A stretch of DNA of 64,000 bases from Solirhodobacter olei (GTDB lineage Bacteria; Pseudomonadota; Alphaproteobacteria; Rhodobacterales; Rhodobacteraceae), in assembly GCF_004010155.1 (NCBI RefSeq), contig NZ_RRYH01000013.1, positions 1 to 64,000 of the forward strand. The letters are read 5' to 3'. The first letter of the stretch is position 1. Each line of letters starts with the position of its first letter. Below the pieces are notes generated by a model. The model searched no databases, had not been told where the DNA came from, and was given only the letters and a program-made list of their open reading frames with translations. A program made the position numbers and the translations under genes. Below are positions 47,212 to 56,262 of this stretch, in pieces.

Positions 47212-49551
47212 TCACGCTCGTTTGGTCGAGTTCACTAATATCTGTCCCCGAGGTGAAGTGATTGGCGGCTTCAGGAGTAACCGGTCCCTACCCATGAGAC
47301 GCCAACCGCGATCCTTCCAAGTCGCGTTGCCTTCAGCCGATACCACGTCATGCCCAACGATCCGGAGGTGCCAGGGCGCATCTCCTTCCGATTCCACCAG
47401 AATCTCGCTTCCGTCGCGACTGGCAGTCACCGTGAGAGGATGCGCACCTGCCACCTCGCATCGCGCCGTCGCTCCGTCAGCGAGGGCGTAGAGGGTGACA
47501 GTGACACCCTCGGCGAAGTCGTAGTCGACCGTGTTGTCGTGCGCGCCCGTCGGCAGGAGCGTGCCCTCCCGGACATAGAGCGGCAAGCTGAAGACATCGT
47601 GGTGTTCCCGATGCCAGCCGCCGGTCTTTTCCTCGCCCGTCATCAGATGCGTCCAGCGGCCCGGAGGAAGGTAGACGTCGACCGTGCCATCCTCAGAAAA
47701 GACCGGGGCGACAAGCAGGCTGCTGCCCAGCATGTACTGACGGTCGAGCGTGGCGGCACCCGGATCTTCGGGAAACTCCAGAACCATCGCCCGCATCATC
47801 GGAACGCCGGTCCGGCTTGCCTCGACGGCGGCGGCGTAGAGATAGGGCATCAGGCGGGACTTCAGGCGGGTGAACTGCCTGAGCACCTCGACGGCCTCGT
47901 TGTCGAAGGCCCAGGGCACGCGGTAGCTGTCGGAGCCATGCAGCCGGCTGTGGCTGGACAGGAGGCCGAAGGCGCACCAGCGCTTGTAGACATGTGCGGC
48001 GGCGGTGCCTTCGAACCCCCCGATGTCGTGACTCCAGAAGCCGAAGCCGCAGAGGCCGAGCGAGAGCCCCCCGCGCAGGCTTTCAGCCATCGAGGCATAG
48101 TTGGAATCGCAGTCTCCGCCCCAGTGGACCGGGAACTGTTGGCTGCCGACAGCGGCGGAGCGGGCGAAGACGATTGCGTCCTTTCCGCGTTCGCGCTGCA
48201 GCAGCTCGAAGACCACCCTGTTGTAGAGGTAGGCATAGTAATTGTGCATCCGCTCCGGGTCGGAGCCGTCGTGCCAGACGACATCGGTCGGGATGCGCTC
48301 GCCGAAGTCCGTCTTGAACGCATCCACGCCCATGTCGAGGAGGCGTTTGAGGTGGCCGCAGTACCACTCGGCGGCCCCGGGATTGGTGAAGTCGACGATG
48401 GCCATGCCGGGCTGCCACAGGTCCCATTGCCAGATGCTGCCGTCGGGCCGGCGCAGCAGGTATTCCTTCTCGCGCCCCTCGTCGAAGAGAGGGGAGAGCT
48501 GGCTGATGTAGGGGTTGATCCAGAGGCAGGTGCGGATGCCCCGCGCACGGATGTTCGCAAGCTGGCCTGTGGGGTCCGGAAAGGTCTGTGGATCCCATTC
48601 GAAATCCGTCCAGTGCAGCCCGCGCATCCAGAAACAATCGTAGTGGAAGACCTGCACGGGGATGCCCCGTTCCTGCATCCCGTCGAGAAAACCGTTCACA
48701 ACGCCGGCGTCGTAATCCGTGGTGAAGGAGGTGGAGAGCCAGAGCCCGAACGACCAGACCGGCGGCAGTGCGGGCCGGCCGGTCAGTCCGGTGTAGCGTG
48801 CGATCACATCCTTGGGCGTCGGGCCGTCAATGACGAGATATTCCAGCACCTCGCCGGGAACGGAGAATTGTGCCTTTGACACCTTCTCGGTCGCGATCTC
48901 GAAACTGGCGCGGCCAGGGTTGTTGACCAGCAGGCCCCAGCCCTTGGACGTCAGGAAGAACGGGATATTTTTGTAAGCCTGATCGGTGCCGGTGCCGCCG
49001 TCGCGGTTCCAGATTTCGACGCTCTGGCCGTTCTTGACGAAGGCCGTGAAGCGCTCGCCCAGACCATAGACATATTCGCCTACGTCGAGGTCCAGCCGCT
49101 CGAACACATGCGCTGCGCCGGTGTCGCGGTCGCGCGCCTGGCCCGCGGCCTTGAGACCGCTTCCGGTCAGCCGGCGCCCATCGCGCAGGAAATCCAGCCG
49201 GTAGCGTCCCTCTCGCGGCAGGCGGGCGGAGAGCTGCCCTGTTTCAAGGATGGCCTCTTGCCCGGTCCAGCGGATCTGGCCGTGACCATCCCCGGCCGCG
49301 AGCGCGAAGTCCGGGCCGAGCTGGCGCGCACCGCGGAAATGCTCCAGGCGCACGGCAATAATCCCGTCAGCAGGAGAGGTCAGCCGCAGCAGGAATACCC
49401 CGGTGTTGAGCTGGTCGCCCCGGCCCTTCAGGTCCCGCGTCGCGATGATGGCGACGAGGCCGGTTCCCTCGGCCCGGACCTCATGCACATGCACCGGGTT
49501 GAGGAGAGCGAGGTTGTCCGGAACGAGCCAGTTGCCGTCACTGAATTTCAT
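47212..49551 (-). CDS. yicI: GH31 alpha-xylosidase (YicI type)
   Basis: A 779-residue GH31 enzyme, close to the 772 residues of E. coli YicI. The catalytic nucleophile is Asp415 in KTDFGERIP and the acid/base Asp480 in HWGGDCDSN; substrate residues lie in WNRDGGTGTDQAYKNIP. There is no signal peptide, so it acts in the cytoplasm, releasing alpha-linked xylose (or glucose) from imported oligosaccharides. It is the last gene of the minus-strand operon behind the ABC importer, 37 bases after the MalG-type permease. Confidence 0.92.
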   Translation of the reverse strand: MKFSDGNWLVPDNLALLNPVHVHEVRAEGTGLVAIIATRDLKGRGDQLNTGVFLLRLTSPADGIIAVRLEHFRGARQLGPDFALAAGDGHGQIRWTGQEAILETGQLSARLPREGRYRLDFLRDGRRLTGSGLKAAGQARDRDTGAAHVFERLDLDVGEYVYGLGERFTAFVKNGQSVEIWNRDGGTGTDQAYKNIPFFLTSKGWGLLVNNPGRASFEIATEKVSKAQFSVPGEVLEYLVIDGPTPKDVIARYTGLTGRPALPPVWSFGLWLSTSFTTDYDAGVVNGFLDGMQERGIPVQVFHYDCFWMRGLHWTDFEWDPQTFPDPTGQLANIRARGIRTCLWINPYISQLSPLFDEGREKEYLLRRPDGSIWQWDLWQPGMAIVDFTNPGAAEWYCGHLKRLLDMGVDAFKTDFGERIPTDVVWHDGSDPERMHNYYAYLYNRVVFELLQRERGKDAIVFARSAAVGSQQFPVHWGGDCDSNYASMAESLRGGLSLGLCGFGFWSHDIGGFEGTAAAHVYKRWCAFGLLSSHSRLHGSDSYRVPWAFDNEAVEVLRQFTRLKSRLMPYLYAAAVEASRTGVPMMRAMVLEFPEDPGAATLDRQYMLGSSLLVAPVFSEDGTVDVYLPPGRWTHLMTGEEKTGGWHREHHDVFSLPLYVREGTLLPTGAHDNTVDYDFAEGVTVTLYALADGATARCEVAGAHPLTVTASRDGSEILVESEGDAPWHLRIVGHDVVSAEGNATWKDRGWRLMGRDRLLLKPPITSPRGQILVNSTKRA

Positions 49552-49588
49552 TGAACTTGGTCCTTGGAGGAGGCGCGGCGTGCGGTCG

Positions 49589-50470
49589 TCATTTCACCGC
49601 CCCGACGATGACGCCCTTCGTGAGCGTTCGCTGGAAGATCAGGAAGAACAGGATGGTCGGCGCTATGCCCAGAAGCGATGCCGCCGCCGTCGTCGTCGGG
49701 TCCGAGACGTACTGACCGCTCAGCACCCCCATTGCGACCGAGATCGTCTGCGTGTCGTTCGAGGCCAGAAGCACCAGCGGCAGCAGGAATTCGTTCCAGG
49801 TCCAGATAAAGAAGAACGTGGCCAGCACCGCGAGCGTAGGGCGCAGGATCGGCAGCACGATAAGCCGAAGGATCTGCCAGCGGGTCGCTCCGTCGACGCG
49901 TGCGGCCTCAAGAAGTTCGTGGGGAAACTCCTGCATCACGGCGGACAGCAGGTAGGTGCCGAACGCCGATTGCAGGACGGTGAAGATGATAATGACCGAC
50001 CAGAGGCTGTCGAACAGTCCCGCGGCCTTGGCCATGTAGTAGAGCGGATAGACCAGCGACTCCTGCGGGATCATGATGCCGAGCAGGATGAGGACCAGAA
50101 GCGCCCGCCCACCCCTGATCCGGCCGATGCCGATCGCATAGGCATTAAACAGGCTCAGCGCGGTGCCGAACACCGCCGCGGCGCCGGACAGAAGGAGGCT
50201 GTTCAGCAGCTTGCGGGGAAAGTTGGCGTGAACCCAGAAGGCCTTCAGCCCCGCGATGGTGAAACTGTGCGGCAGCGCAAGCGGCCCGCGGGCGGCGTAA
50301 TCTGCCGCTGTCTTCACCGCGTTCATGGCCGCCAGTACCAGGGGTGCCAGCATGAGAAGCAGGAACAGGATCAGAAGCCCAAGCACGATCCAGCGGCCGG
50401 CGCCGCGCCGTCGCGATCTGCGGCCGGCTGAAGGCTTCGCCGGGGCGGAAGGGATCGTCGCGTCGGTCAT
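49589..50470 (-). CDS. ABC sugar importer permease, MalG type
   Basis: A 293-residue permease beginning after a basic N-terminus (GRRSRRRGAGR) with about six spans. The ATPase-docking loop reads LLEAARVDGATRWQILRLIV. The start at 50470 gives a four-base ATGA overlap with the MalF-type permease; the frame stays open upstream only as a mirror of that gene. It should serve the same substrate as the GH31 enzyme. No ATPase gene is in this operon, so the MalK-type ATPase elsewhere (e.g. 11014-12081) may be shared. Confidence 0.9.
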   Translation of the reverse strand: MTDATIPSAPAKPSAGRRSRRRGAGRWIVLGLLILFLLLMLAPLVLAAMNAVKTAADYAARGPLALPHSFTIAGLKAFWVHANFPRKLLNSLLLSGAAAVFGTALSLFNAYAIGIGRIRGGRALLVLILLGIMIPQESLVYPLYYMAKAAGLFDSLWSVIIIFTVLQSAFGTYLLSAVMQEFPHELLEAARVDGATRWQILRLIVLPILRPTLAVLATFFFIWTWNEFLLPLVLLASNDTQTISVAMGVLSGQYVSDPTTTAAASLLGIAPTILFFLIFQRTLTKGVIVGAVK

Positions 50471-51378
50471 TCCATGTCCTCCTCTTCGTCGCGGGACTGT
50501 GCCCAGAGGAAGATCAGACCGAGGACGACCGTGATCGCGGTCTGTGCCGTGGCAATGGCCGCGCCGTAGCCCACACGCACGGTGGAGAAGAACTGGTAGT
50601 AGGAATAGTAGGATGGCACCATCGTCGAGAAATTCGGCCCGCCGTTCGTCAGCACGTAAACCGGGGCGAAGACCTTCAGCGCGGCGATCGTGGTGGTCAG
50701 GCCGACCACGAAGATCTCTGGTCGAAGCATGGGGATGGTGATGTACCAGAACCGCTGGACACTTCCGGCACCGTCGAGTTCCGCCGCCTCGTAGAGCGAA
50801 GGATCGACACGGGCGAGACCGGACATGAAGACGACGAGCGAATAGCCGATCTGGAGCCAGACCATCACCGCCATAAGCGCGTAGATCGCGAGCCCCGGAT
50901 CGCCCAGCCAGTTCCCCTGCAACCCGACCATGCCGAGCCCTCCGAGAATAAGGTTCAGTACCCCGTGTGGATTCAGTATCCAGCCCCAGAGGATGCCCGC
51001 GGCCGAAACCGGCAGGATCTGGGGAAGATAGAAGCCCGCGCGAAAGAAGCTCGACAGACCCTGCCCGAAAGTGTTGGCGACGTAGTCGAAGAGCGTCGAG
51101 GCCAGGACGAGGCTGATAACGGTCGGCACGACTGCCATGGCGACGACGAAGAAGAGCGTATTCTCCAGCGAGGTCCAGAACGCCGTGTCGGCCAGGAGGC
51201 GGGTGTAGTTCGCCAGTCCCACATAGCGAGGCTCGCCGATCCCGCGCCAGCGGGTGAAGCTGATGCCGATATTCATTGCGAAAGGCACCGCCACGACCAG
51301 CAGGAAGCCGATCAGGCCCGGCATGAGGTATAGCCACCACGCTGCGGCGTCGCGCCGGTTCCGGGAAAATGTCGCCAT
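50467..51378 (-). CDS. ABC sugar importer permease, MalF type
   Basis: A 303-residue permease with about six spans and the EAA loop YEAAELDGAGSVQRFWYITI. It lies downstream of the binding-protein gene, separated by a strong hairpin, and overlaps the MalG-type gene by four bases. Confidence 0.9.
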   Translation of the reverse strand: MATFSRNRRDAAAWWLYLMPGLIGFLLVVAVPFAMNIGISFTRWRGIGEPRYVGLANYTRLLADTAFWTSLENTLFFVVAMAVVPTVISLVLASTLFDYVANTFGQGLSSFFRAGFYLPQILPVSAAGILWGWILNPHGVLNLILGGLGMVGLQGNWLGDPGLAIYALMAVMVWLQIGYSLVVFMSGLARVDPSLYEAAELDGAGSVQRFWYITIPMLRPEIFVVGLTTTIAALKVFAPVYVLTNGGPNFSTMVPSYYSYYQFFSTVRVGYGAAIATAQTAITVVLGLIFLWAQSRDEEEDME

Positions 51379-51396
51379 GGTTCTGGGCCCCGAAGG

Positions 51397-51419
51397 GCGG
51401 GGCAGCCGCGCTGCCCCGC
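51397..51419 (-). promoter_or_regulatory. hairpin between binding-protein and permease genes
   Basis: GCGGGGCAG (51397-51405) pairs perfectly over nine bases with CTGCCCCGC (51411-51419). It lies seven bases past the binding-protein stop, the same position as the hairpin at 13878-13903 in the other ABC operon, and may set higher binding-protein expression. Confidence 0.7.
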
Positions 51420-51426
51420 GCAGGTG

Positions 51427-52683
51427 TCAGTTCAGGCCAGCGTCATAGGCCTGCTTAAGGCGCTCGCCAAACTGCTTGGGCGTGATCGATCCGCCGATTA
51501 CCGCCTGGGTTCCCTGCAGCACGACGTTGTAGAACCCTGCGACAGGCCAGTCCGGGTAGAAGCCGAGGCCCTTCTGCGCGACCAGCTTGTTGAACAGCGT
51601 CGTGGTGATCTTGCCGACCGGATTTGTGATCTTCGCCGGATCCGCCGCGATCGGAAGCCCGCCGCTATTGCCCATCAGGTTCTGGATCTTCGGGCTGAGC
51701 GTGATGCCGATGAAGTCGTAGGCCAGATCCTTGTGCTTGGCCGACTTCGGCACGACCCAGAGGTTCCCCGTCGAGCCCGGCGCGAAACGGTTGCCGGGGA
51801 ACAGGAACTGGCTGGCGTGGAAGGTCTTGATGTTGCCGAAGGCGGTCGAGAGCCACGTGCCGGTGATCGCGAAGGGCGATTTTCCCGACGTGAACTGGCT
51901 GATCATGTCATTGGCGTTCATGCCAGTGGAATCCTTGCTGACATAGCCCTTCTTCACCCAGTCCTGCAACTTCTGGGCGGCATAGACGAAGGGCTTGGTG
52001 TCGAGCGGGCCCTTGAGTCCCTCGAAATCGGAGACCCACTTGGCATCCGCCTTGCTCAGCGCCAGCAGGTACATCAGATGCTGCGCGGGATAATCGTTGG
52101 CCGCTTCGGCAATCGGAGTGATGCCCTTGGCGACGAACTTGTCCATGTCGGCTTCGAACTCTGGCAGGGTTTTCGGCACGGTCATGCCCGCCTTTGACAG
52201 CATGTCGGCATTGTAGAAGACCGAGACGAATTCGCCGTAGTCCGAGATGCCATAGAGTGGACCTGAGCCGAAGATGCCGTTCTGATCATAGCGGCCCAGT
52301 TCGACGGCGCTCGGGCTGAGGATCTTGTCCCAGCCGCGGTCGTGGAAAGGCTTGTCCAGCGATTGGAGCAGGCCTTCGCTGGCAACGAGGCCGGCGGTGC
52401 CATTGCCCTTGTTGTATTCCAGGACGTCAGGCGCCTCGGAGGAATTCAGGATCAGACTGCCGGCCTGGTTGATCTGATTGAAAGTCTTTAGCTCGAACTC
52501 GACGTTCACATCTGGATGCTGCTGCTTGAATTCCTTCAGCGCGGCCGCCCAGGAGATGCCGAGCGCCCCATCTGCCGGCTCGTACCACCAGACCTTGAAC
52601 GTCTTGCTTGCGGCAAGGGCCGGGCCGGTTCCAACGGTCAGCCCGGCCAGCAGCGCAAGCGCCAGCTTCATCGCAGTCTTCAT
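51427..52683 (-). CDS. ABC sugar solute-binding protein (family 1)
   Basis: A 418-residue exported binding protein with a Sec signal peptide (residues 1-24, ending PALAA). The mature family 1 fold includes WAAALKEFKQQHPDVNVEFE. It delivers an oligosaccharide, probably a xylo- or gluco-configured glycoside given the GH31 gene, to the permeases. It is the first gene of the operon, with two LacI-type operators upstream. Confidence 0.9.
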   Translation of the reverse strand: MKTAMKLALALLAGLTVGTGPALAASKTFKVWWYEPADGALGISWAAALKEFKQQHPDVNVEFELKTFNQINQAGSLILNSSEAPDVLEYNKGNGTAGLVASEGLLQSLDKPFHDRGWDKILSPSAVELGRYDQNGIFGSGPLYGISDYGEFVSVFYNADMLSKAGMTVPKTLPEFEADMDKFVAKGITPIAEAANDYPAQHLMYLLALSKADAKWVSDFEGLKGPLDTKPFVYAAQKLQDWVKKGYVSKDSTGMNANDMISQFTSGKSPFAITGTWLSTAFGNIKTFHASQFLFPGNRFAPGSTGNLWVVPKSAKHKDLAYDFIGITLSPKIQNLMGNSGGLPIAADPAKITNPVGKITTTLFNKLVAQKGLGFYPDWPVAGFYNVVLQGTQAVIGGSITPKQFGERLKQAYDAGLN

Positions 52684-52795
52684 TTTGTCACCTCCCTTGG
52701 TGTCGGTCTTCAGACCCTTCAGTCGACGGGTCAGCCCTGCCTTCGGCCGCGGTCCGTGGTTCCTCCCTTCGGACCCGTACGGGTTGGCAAGGCAT

Positions 52796-52811
52796 CCGTA
52801 AACGTTTACGG
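52796..52811. promoter_or_regulatory. LacI-type operator 1
   Basis: CCGTAAACGTTTACGG is a perfect 16-bp palindrome with the central CG typical of LacI/GalR-family sites. It sits between the divergent binding-protein and LacI genes. Confidence 0.85.
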
Positions 52812-52820
52812 TAGTATTTC

Positions 52821-52834
52821 CGAAAACGTTTACG
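52821..52834. promoter_or_regulatory. LacI-type operator 2
   Basis: CGAAAACGTTTACG matches operator 1 with one palindromic mismatch. The two centres are 24 bp apart, so two dimers could bind near the same face region of the helix and control both directions. Confidence 0.75.
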
Positions 52835-52894
52835 AGTCAATTGCCCTTTTTTGGGACTTCGGTCAGAACGGTAGGATGCAAGGGTGGAGGAGGC

Positions 52895-53932
52895 ATGAGC
52901 ATTGGCATCAAAGGACTGGCCGAACACCTGAATCTATCCATCGGGACGGTGTCGCGGGCGCTGAACGACCGGCCGGACGTGAACCCGGAAACCCGCAAGC
53001 GGGTCGGCGAGGCGGCCCTCGCGCTCGGCTACGTTCCCAACCAGTCTGGCCGCAGCCTGCGCCGCGGTCAGACCGGCGTCATTGCCTTCATGATGGAGAC
53101 GGGGCACGAGATCACCGGACAGGGTGACGCCTTCTTCATGAGCATCTTCGACGGGGTCCAGACGGTCCTGGGCCGCCATCATCTCGATCTCGTGGCCCTG
53201 CTCTGCCCATCGGATGAGGATGCGGGCGATTACCTGAAGCGGATGGTCAGCCGCGGCATCGCCGACGGGATCATCATTTCTTCGACCAAGAGGATCGATC
53301 CGCGGATCGACTTCCTTGCCAGCCGCGGCGTTCCCTTTGTCACCCTCGGTCGGTCAAGCACCGATGCCGGGCAGCCCTGGATCGACATCGACTTCGAGGC
53401 CATGGCACGGCAGGCGATCGACCGGCTCGTCGCCCGCGGCCACGAACGGATCGCCGTGACCGTGCCGGATGACGACGCGAACCTCGGACATGTCTTCCTG
53501 GACTCCGCGCGGCAGGCACATTCCGCGCATGGCCTGGTGCTCGACCCCGAACTGGCCCTGCCGTTTCGCCCGAACGAGGCAGGCGGCTATGCCGTGGCGG
53601 GCCGCCTTCTGGCCTTGCCGGAGCGGCCGACGGCGGTGGTGCTGCTGAACCCGAGCCTTGCCGCTGGCCTTTATCGAGGGCTTTCCGAAGCTGGCGTTCG
53701 CCCGGGCAGGGATATCGCCGTGATCGGTCGAGAGAGCCCGCAATCCCCCTATCTGTCGCCAAGTCTGACGCGGTTCCGCGAAGATCTGTTCGGCTGCGGC
53801 ATGGCACTTTGCGAGGCGCTTCTGGCCTCGATGCCGCGATACGCCGATATCTACCCGACCGGCACCATCCGCCGGATCTGGCCCACGGAACTGATCGACG
53901 GCGAAAGTGACGCGTTCAGAGCCGGGAGATAG
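52895..53932 (+). CDS. LacI-family transcriptional regulator
   Basis: A 345-residue repressor: N-terminal LacI helix-turn-helix (GIKGLAEHLNLSIGTVSRALNDRPDVNPETRKRV, residues about 4-38), a hinge helix (YVPNQSGRSLRRG) and a ribose-binding-protein-like effector domain. ATG 52895 is chosen with TGGAGGAGGC before it. It is divergent from the sugar importer operon, and the two palindromes between them are its evident sites. An imported sugar or its breakdown product should be the inducer. Confidence 0.93.
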   Translation: MSIGIKGLAEHLNLSIGTVSRALNDRPDVNPETRKRVGEAALALGYVPNQSGRSLRRGQTGVIAFMMETGHEITGQGDAFFMSIFDGVQTVLGRHHLDLVALLCPSDEDAGDYLKRMVSRGIADGIIISSTKRIDPRIDFLASRGVPFVTLGRSSTDAGQPWIDIDFEAMARQAIDRLVARGHERIAVTVPDDDANLGHVFLDSARQAHSAHGLVLDPELALPFRPNEAGGYAVAGRLLALPERPTAVVLLNPSLAAGLYRGLSEAGVRPGRDIAVIGRESPQSPYLSPSLTRFREDLFGCGMALCEALLASMPRYADIYPTGTIRRIWPTELIDGESDAFRAGR

Positions 53933-53934
53933 GC

Positions 53935-53953
53935 GAAGCGGAAGACCCGCTTC
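53935..53953 (+). terminator. hairpin after the LacI gene
   Basis: GAAGCGG (53935-53941) pairs with CCGCTTC (53947-53953) around a five-base loop, two bases after the stop codon. No U run, so termination is plausible rather than certain. Confidence 0.5.
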
Positions 53954-54124
53954 CTGATGCTGGGGCCGGAGACGGGAGGGAGAAACCACGGGGAGATCCG
54001 TCTCTTGTTTATGGGAGCGTTCGCCAATACCGGAATTCAACACGCCGTATGATCCGGCCAACGCAATCGCGGCTCATGAGGCCGGCGAACAACTTGAGGG
54101 GGCAACGGCCGCCATGCCTGGATT

Positions 54125-54177
54125 GGCCTCGTCGCTGCCGTTCGTCATACCATCCCTGACGACAGCAAGGCGCCCCC
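54125..54177. repeat. 53-bp dispersed repeat, copy B
   Basis: Same orientation as copy A at 2364-2416, 48 of 53 bases identical. Here the core reads TTCGTCA...TGACGAC, a slightly better inverted repeat than in copy A. It lies in intergenic DNA after the LacI gene. Confidence 0.6.
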
Positions 54178-54216
54178 ATACCGGCCGGTAGGGGCCGAGG
54201 TCGAACACCACTGGAG

Positions 54217-54236
54217 CGGACCGACCGCTCGGTCCG
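54217..54236. repeat. perfect 8-bp-stem hairpin near repeat copy B
   Basis: CGGACCGA and TCGGTCCG flank a four-base CCGC loop. It is 40 bases from the repeat copy, with no gene nearby to terminate, so it may belong to the repeat element. Confidence 0.4.
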
Positions 54237-55299
54237 GAAAGCCGAAAATTGCGTGACGAGCAGGTGCCCAACTCTTCTGAGAGAACGGGCGTTGAGCGGA
54301 GCTCCATCGCAGTGGTGACGGCCAGGCGTACAAAAGACAAACGGGACTCCGTTGGCGCAACCCCGGCAACCTAGGCTCCAGACTTCGGTAACGAGGTCGT
54401 CCCGATCAAGCCATTTCGCACATAAGGCGCCGGGTGCTGAGGTACGGCTTTCGCATCGGCTTTGTTTGATCCGTCATTGTATGGCCGCTGCCTTCGTCTG
54501 AGATCGCCTCGGGTACTGGCTTCGGTCCGCGGTCGGCGCAATGGCTGCCAACATGATGCTGGTTCGATGCAATTCCGGCTTGTCCTCTTATGAGTAAGCC
54601 GCGCAGGGCAAAAATCATGCATTTTCTCCGTACCTTTGTCTTGCAATTTGCAAAGCCGGATTCTGTTATTGGACGGGCATGAGGCGCTGCATCGGGGAGC
54701 TGCGCGATCGCTTACGTAGCCGTAGGAACAGCATTCATTGAACACGCTGTCACCGGCGCGGTCTACGGCGTTGCCGCTGATGATCTGATCTGGGCGGAAC
54801 GGGATACCCTTGTCGGCGGCGCCCGGCGGGAAATCATCCGGTTCGGTCAGTGCAACCACCGCGAGTTGGGTCTGCTCAAATGGGCGATATGGGAGTTGCC
54901 GGACGGCGAACTCGACGACTTTCAAGCTGACGTCGGGCCGCACAAGCTCGTTATGGATTTTGAACTTGACCGGGTGTGAGCGGGCGATCTGTCAGATACG
55001 GAACGCTGTGCCGCGCCGCCCAGTTAGTTCCGCCGGTACTTTCACACAATCGATTATTTGAGATCGCACCCGTGCCGGGCCCTTGCGAGATCATAACCGG
55101 CGCGCTTTCGGTCACGCCCACTTAGGCGTCGCGGTCGAAAGTGAGTTGCGCCTGTGCGACGTCGCTCACGGATCCTCCACTCGTTGCGGCTAGCCAGGCA
55201 GCCAAGTTTAACGGGAAGCGGGATATGGAAATCTGCCGCGAGATGGCGGGGACAATTTTGGCGGCCGGTGGAACCCGGGTCTTTCTTTGGGGCCAGACC

Positions 55300-55758
55300 C
55301 TACCGGCGCACGAGGCCCAGCATCGCGACGAGCGCCAGTGCTGCCGGCACCAGGCAGGCGAGGAAGATCGCCCGCGCCGCATGCGCCCCGTCCTCTGGTG
55401 CCTGCATAGATAGGAACCCGCTGGCATTGGCGACGATGCCGATGACGGCGGCGCCAAGTGCATAGCCCAGCCGCTGCAGCACCGGGATTGCGCCGGCAAT
55501 GCGCTGTACCTCGTCTCCGTCAGCCAGCGCGGTCGAGCGGCGCAGGATGAAGGTCCAGGACAGTCCGAAGCCGCCGCCCATGGCTGCCATCGCCACGGCC
55601 ACCAGCCAGACGGACCCTGACGGCATCGCCCAGACCATCAGCAGAAGGCCAAGCGCGACCACGATCATGCCGGTGGCAATCAAGGACCGATCCATGCGTT
55701 CGGGCGCGCCCGAAACCAGGATCGCCATCAGGGTCCAACCGATCGAACTGCAGGCCAA
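55300..55758 (-). pseudogene. C-terminal remnant of an MFS transporter
   Basis: On the minus strand 152 codons encode four or five membrane spans typical of the second half of an MFS drug-efflux transporter (SGSVWLVAVAMAAMGGGFGL; QRLGYALGAAVIGIVANASG), ending LGLVRR. The first 8-9 spans are missing. Upstream DNA changes abruptly to the AT-rich tad promoter region at about 55760, so a deletion removed the 5' part. Confidence 0.75.
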
Positions 55759-56049
55759 CTCCGCTCGCAGTTGAGTCGACCCATTTCGCCGTCAAATCCC
55801 CGGAATGACGCCTCTTTTCCCGTGAAATAGTTTCGGTACAAACATAAAGTTTACAACTTCTTAAACATTTGCGTTCGCACTGTTGCAGGCCTGCGACAAA
55901 AGTATCCCAAAGGTTGCATTTTGTGTGCATGTTTTTCGGAAAGAGGTTGTGACTGCATCAATTGCAACCCTAGCTAGAGGCAGCGGCGCCTGGAGCAAGT
56001 CGTGGTTTCTAAAAGGCGACCGGTATAACGATCTACGTGAGGTAAGAGC
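55759..56049. other. upstream region of the tad operon
   Basis: About 290 bases, more AT-rich than the surroundings, between the MFS remnant and the pilin gene. It should contain the pilus operon promoter, but no clear consensus is assigned. A GTGAGGTAAGAGC segment precedes the pilin ATG. Confidence 0.45.
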
Positions 56050-56262
56050 ATGGTCCGTAAGTCCATCCACTACATTGCAAAATCTCTTTCGGTCTTTTCC
56101 CGCAACGAGGACGGCGCAACTGCCATCGAATATGGTCTGTTTGCTGCCCTGATTGCCGCGGTTCTGGTGGTCATCGTCGGCAACCTCGGGGTGGTCGTGC
56201 AAACCAAGTTCGCTAACGTTTGCACCGCACTCGACAGCACTGGCAACTGTGCAGTGCAGTGA
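56050..56262 (+). CDS. flp: Flp-family type IVb pilin
   Basis: A 70-residue prepilin. The leader ends at NEDG, and the cleavage/methylation signature G-ATAIEYGLFAALIA starts at about residue 23. The hydrophobic assembly helix (ATAIEY...VVIVGNLGV) follows. It is the structural subunit of the tight-adherence pilus. It overlaps cpaB by four bases (GTGA). Confidence 0.93.
   Translation: MVRKSIHYIAKSLSVFSRNEDGATAIEYGLFAALIAAVLVVIVGNLGVVVQTKFANVCTALDSTGNCAVQ

Larger units (their letters stand above)
53954..55299. other. long intergenic region, repeats but no gene
   Basis: About 1.3 kb without a supported gene. It contains the second 53-bp repeat copy and an eight-base-pair hairpin (annotated separately). 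A minus-strand open frame (54943-54371) with readable text VRPDVSLKVVEFAVRQLPYR matches nothing I recognise. Confidence 0.45.

Noticed and set aside
47350-48879. 509-codon plus-strand open frame inside the GH31 gene
   Set aside because: It is antisense to a clearly conserved alpha-xylosidase with catalytic residues in place, and shows no family motif; GC-rich genes often give such shadow frames.
54371-54943. 190-codon minus-strand open frame after the LacI gene
   Set aside because: No recognisable family, and composition like the surrounding non-coding DNA.
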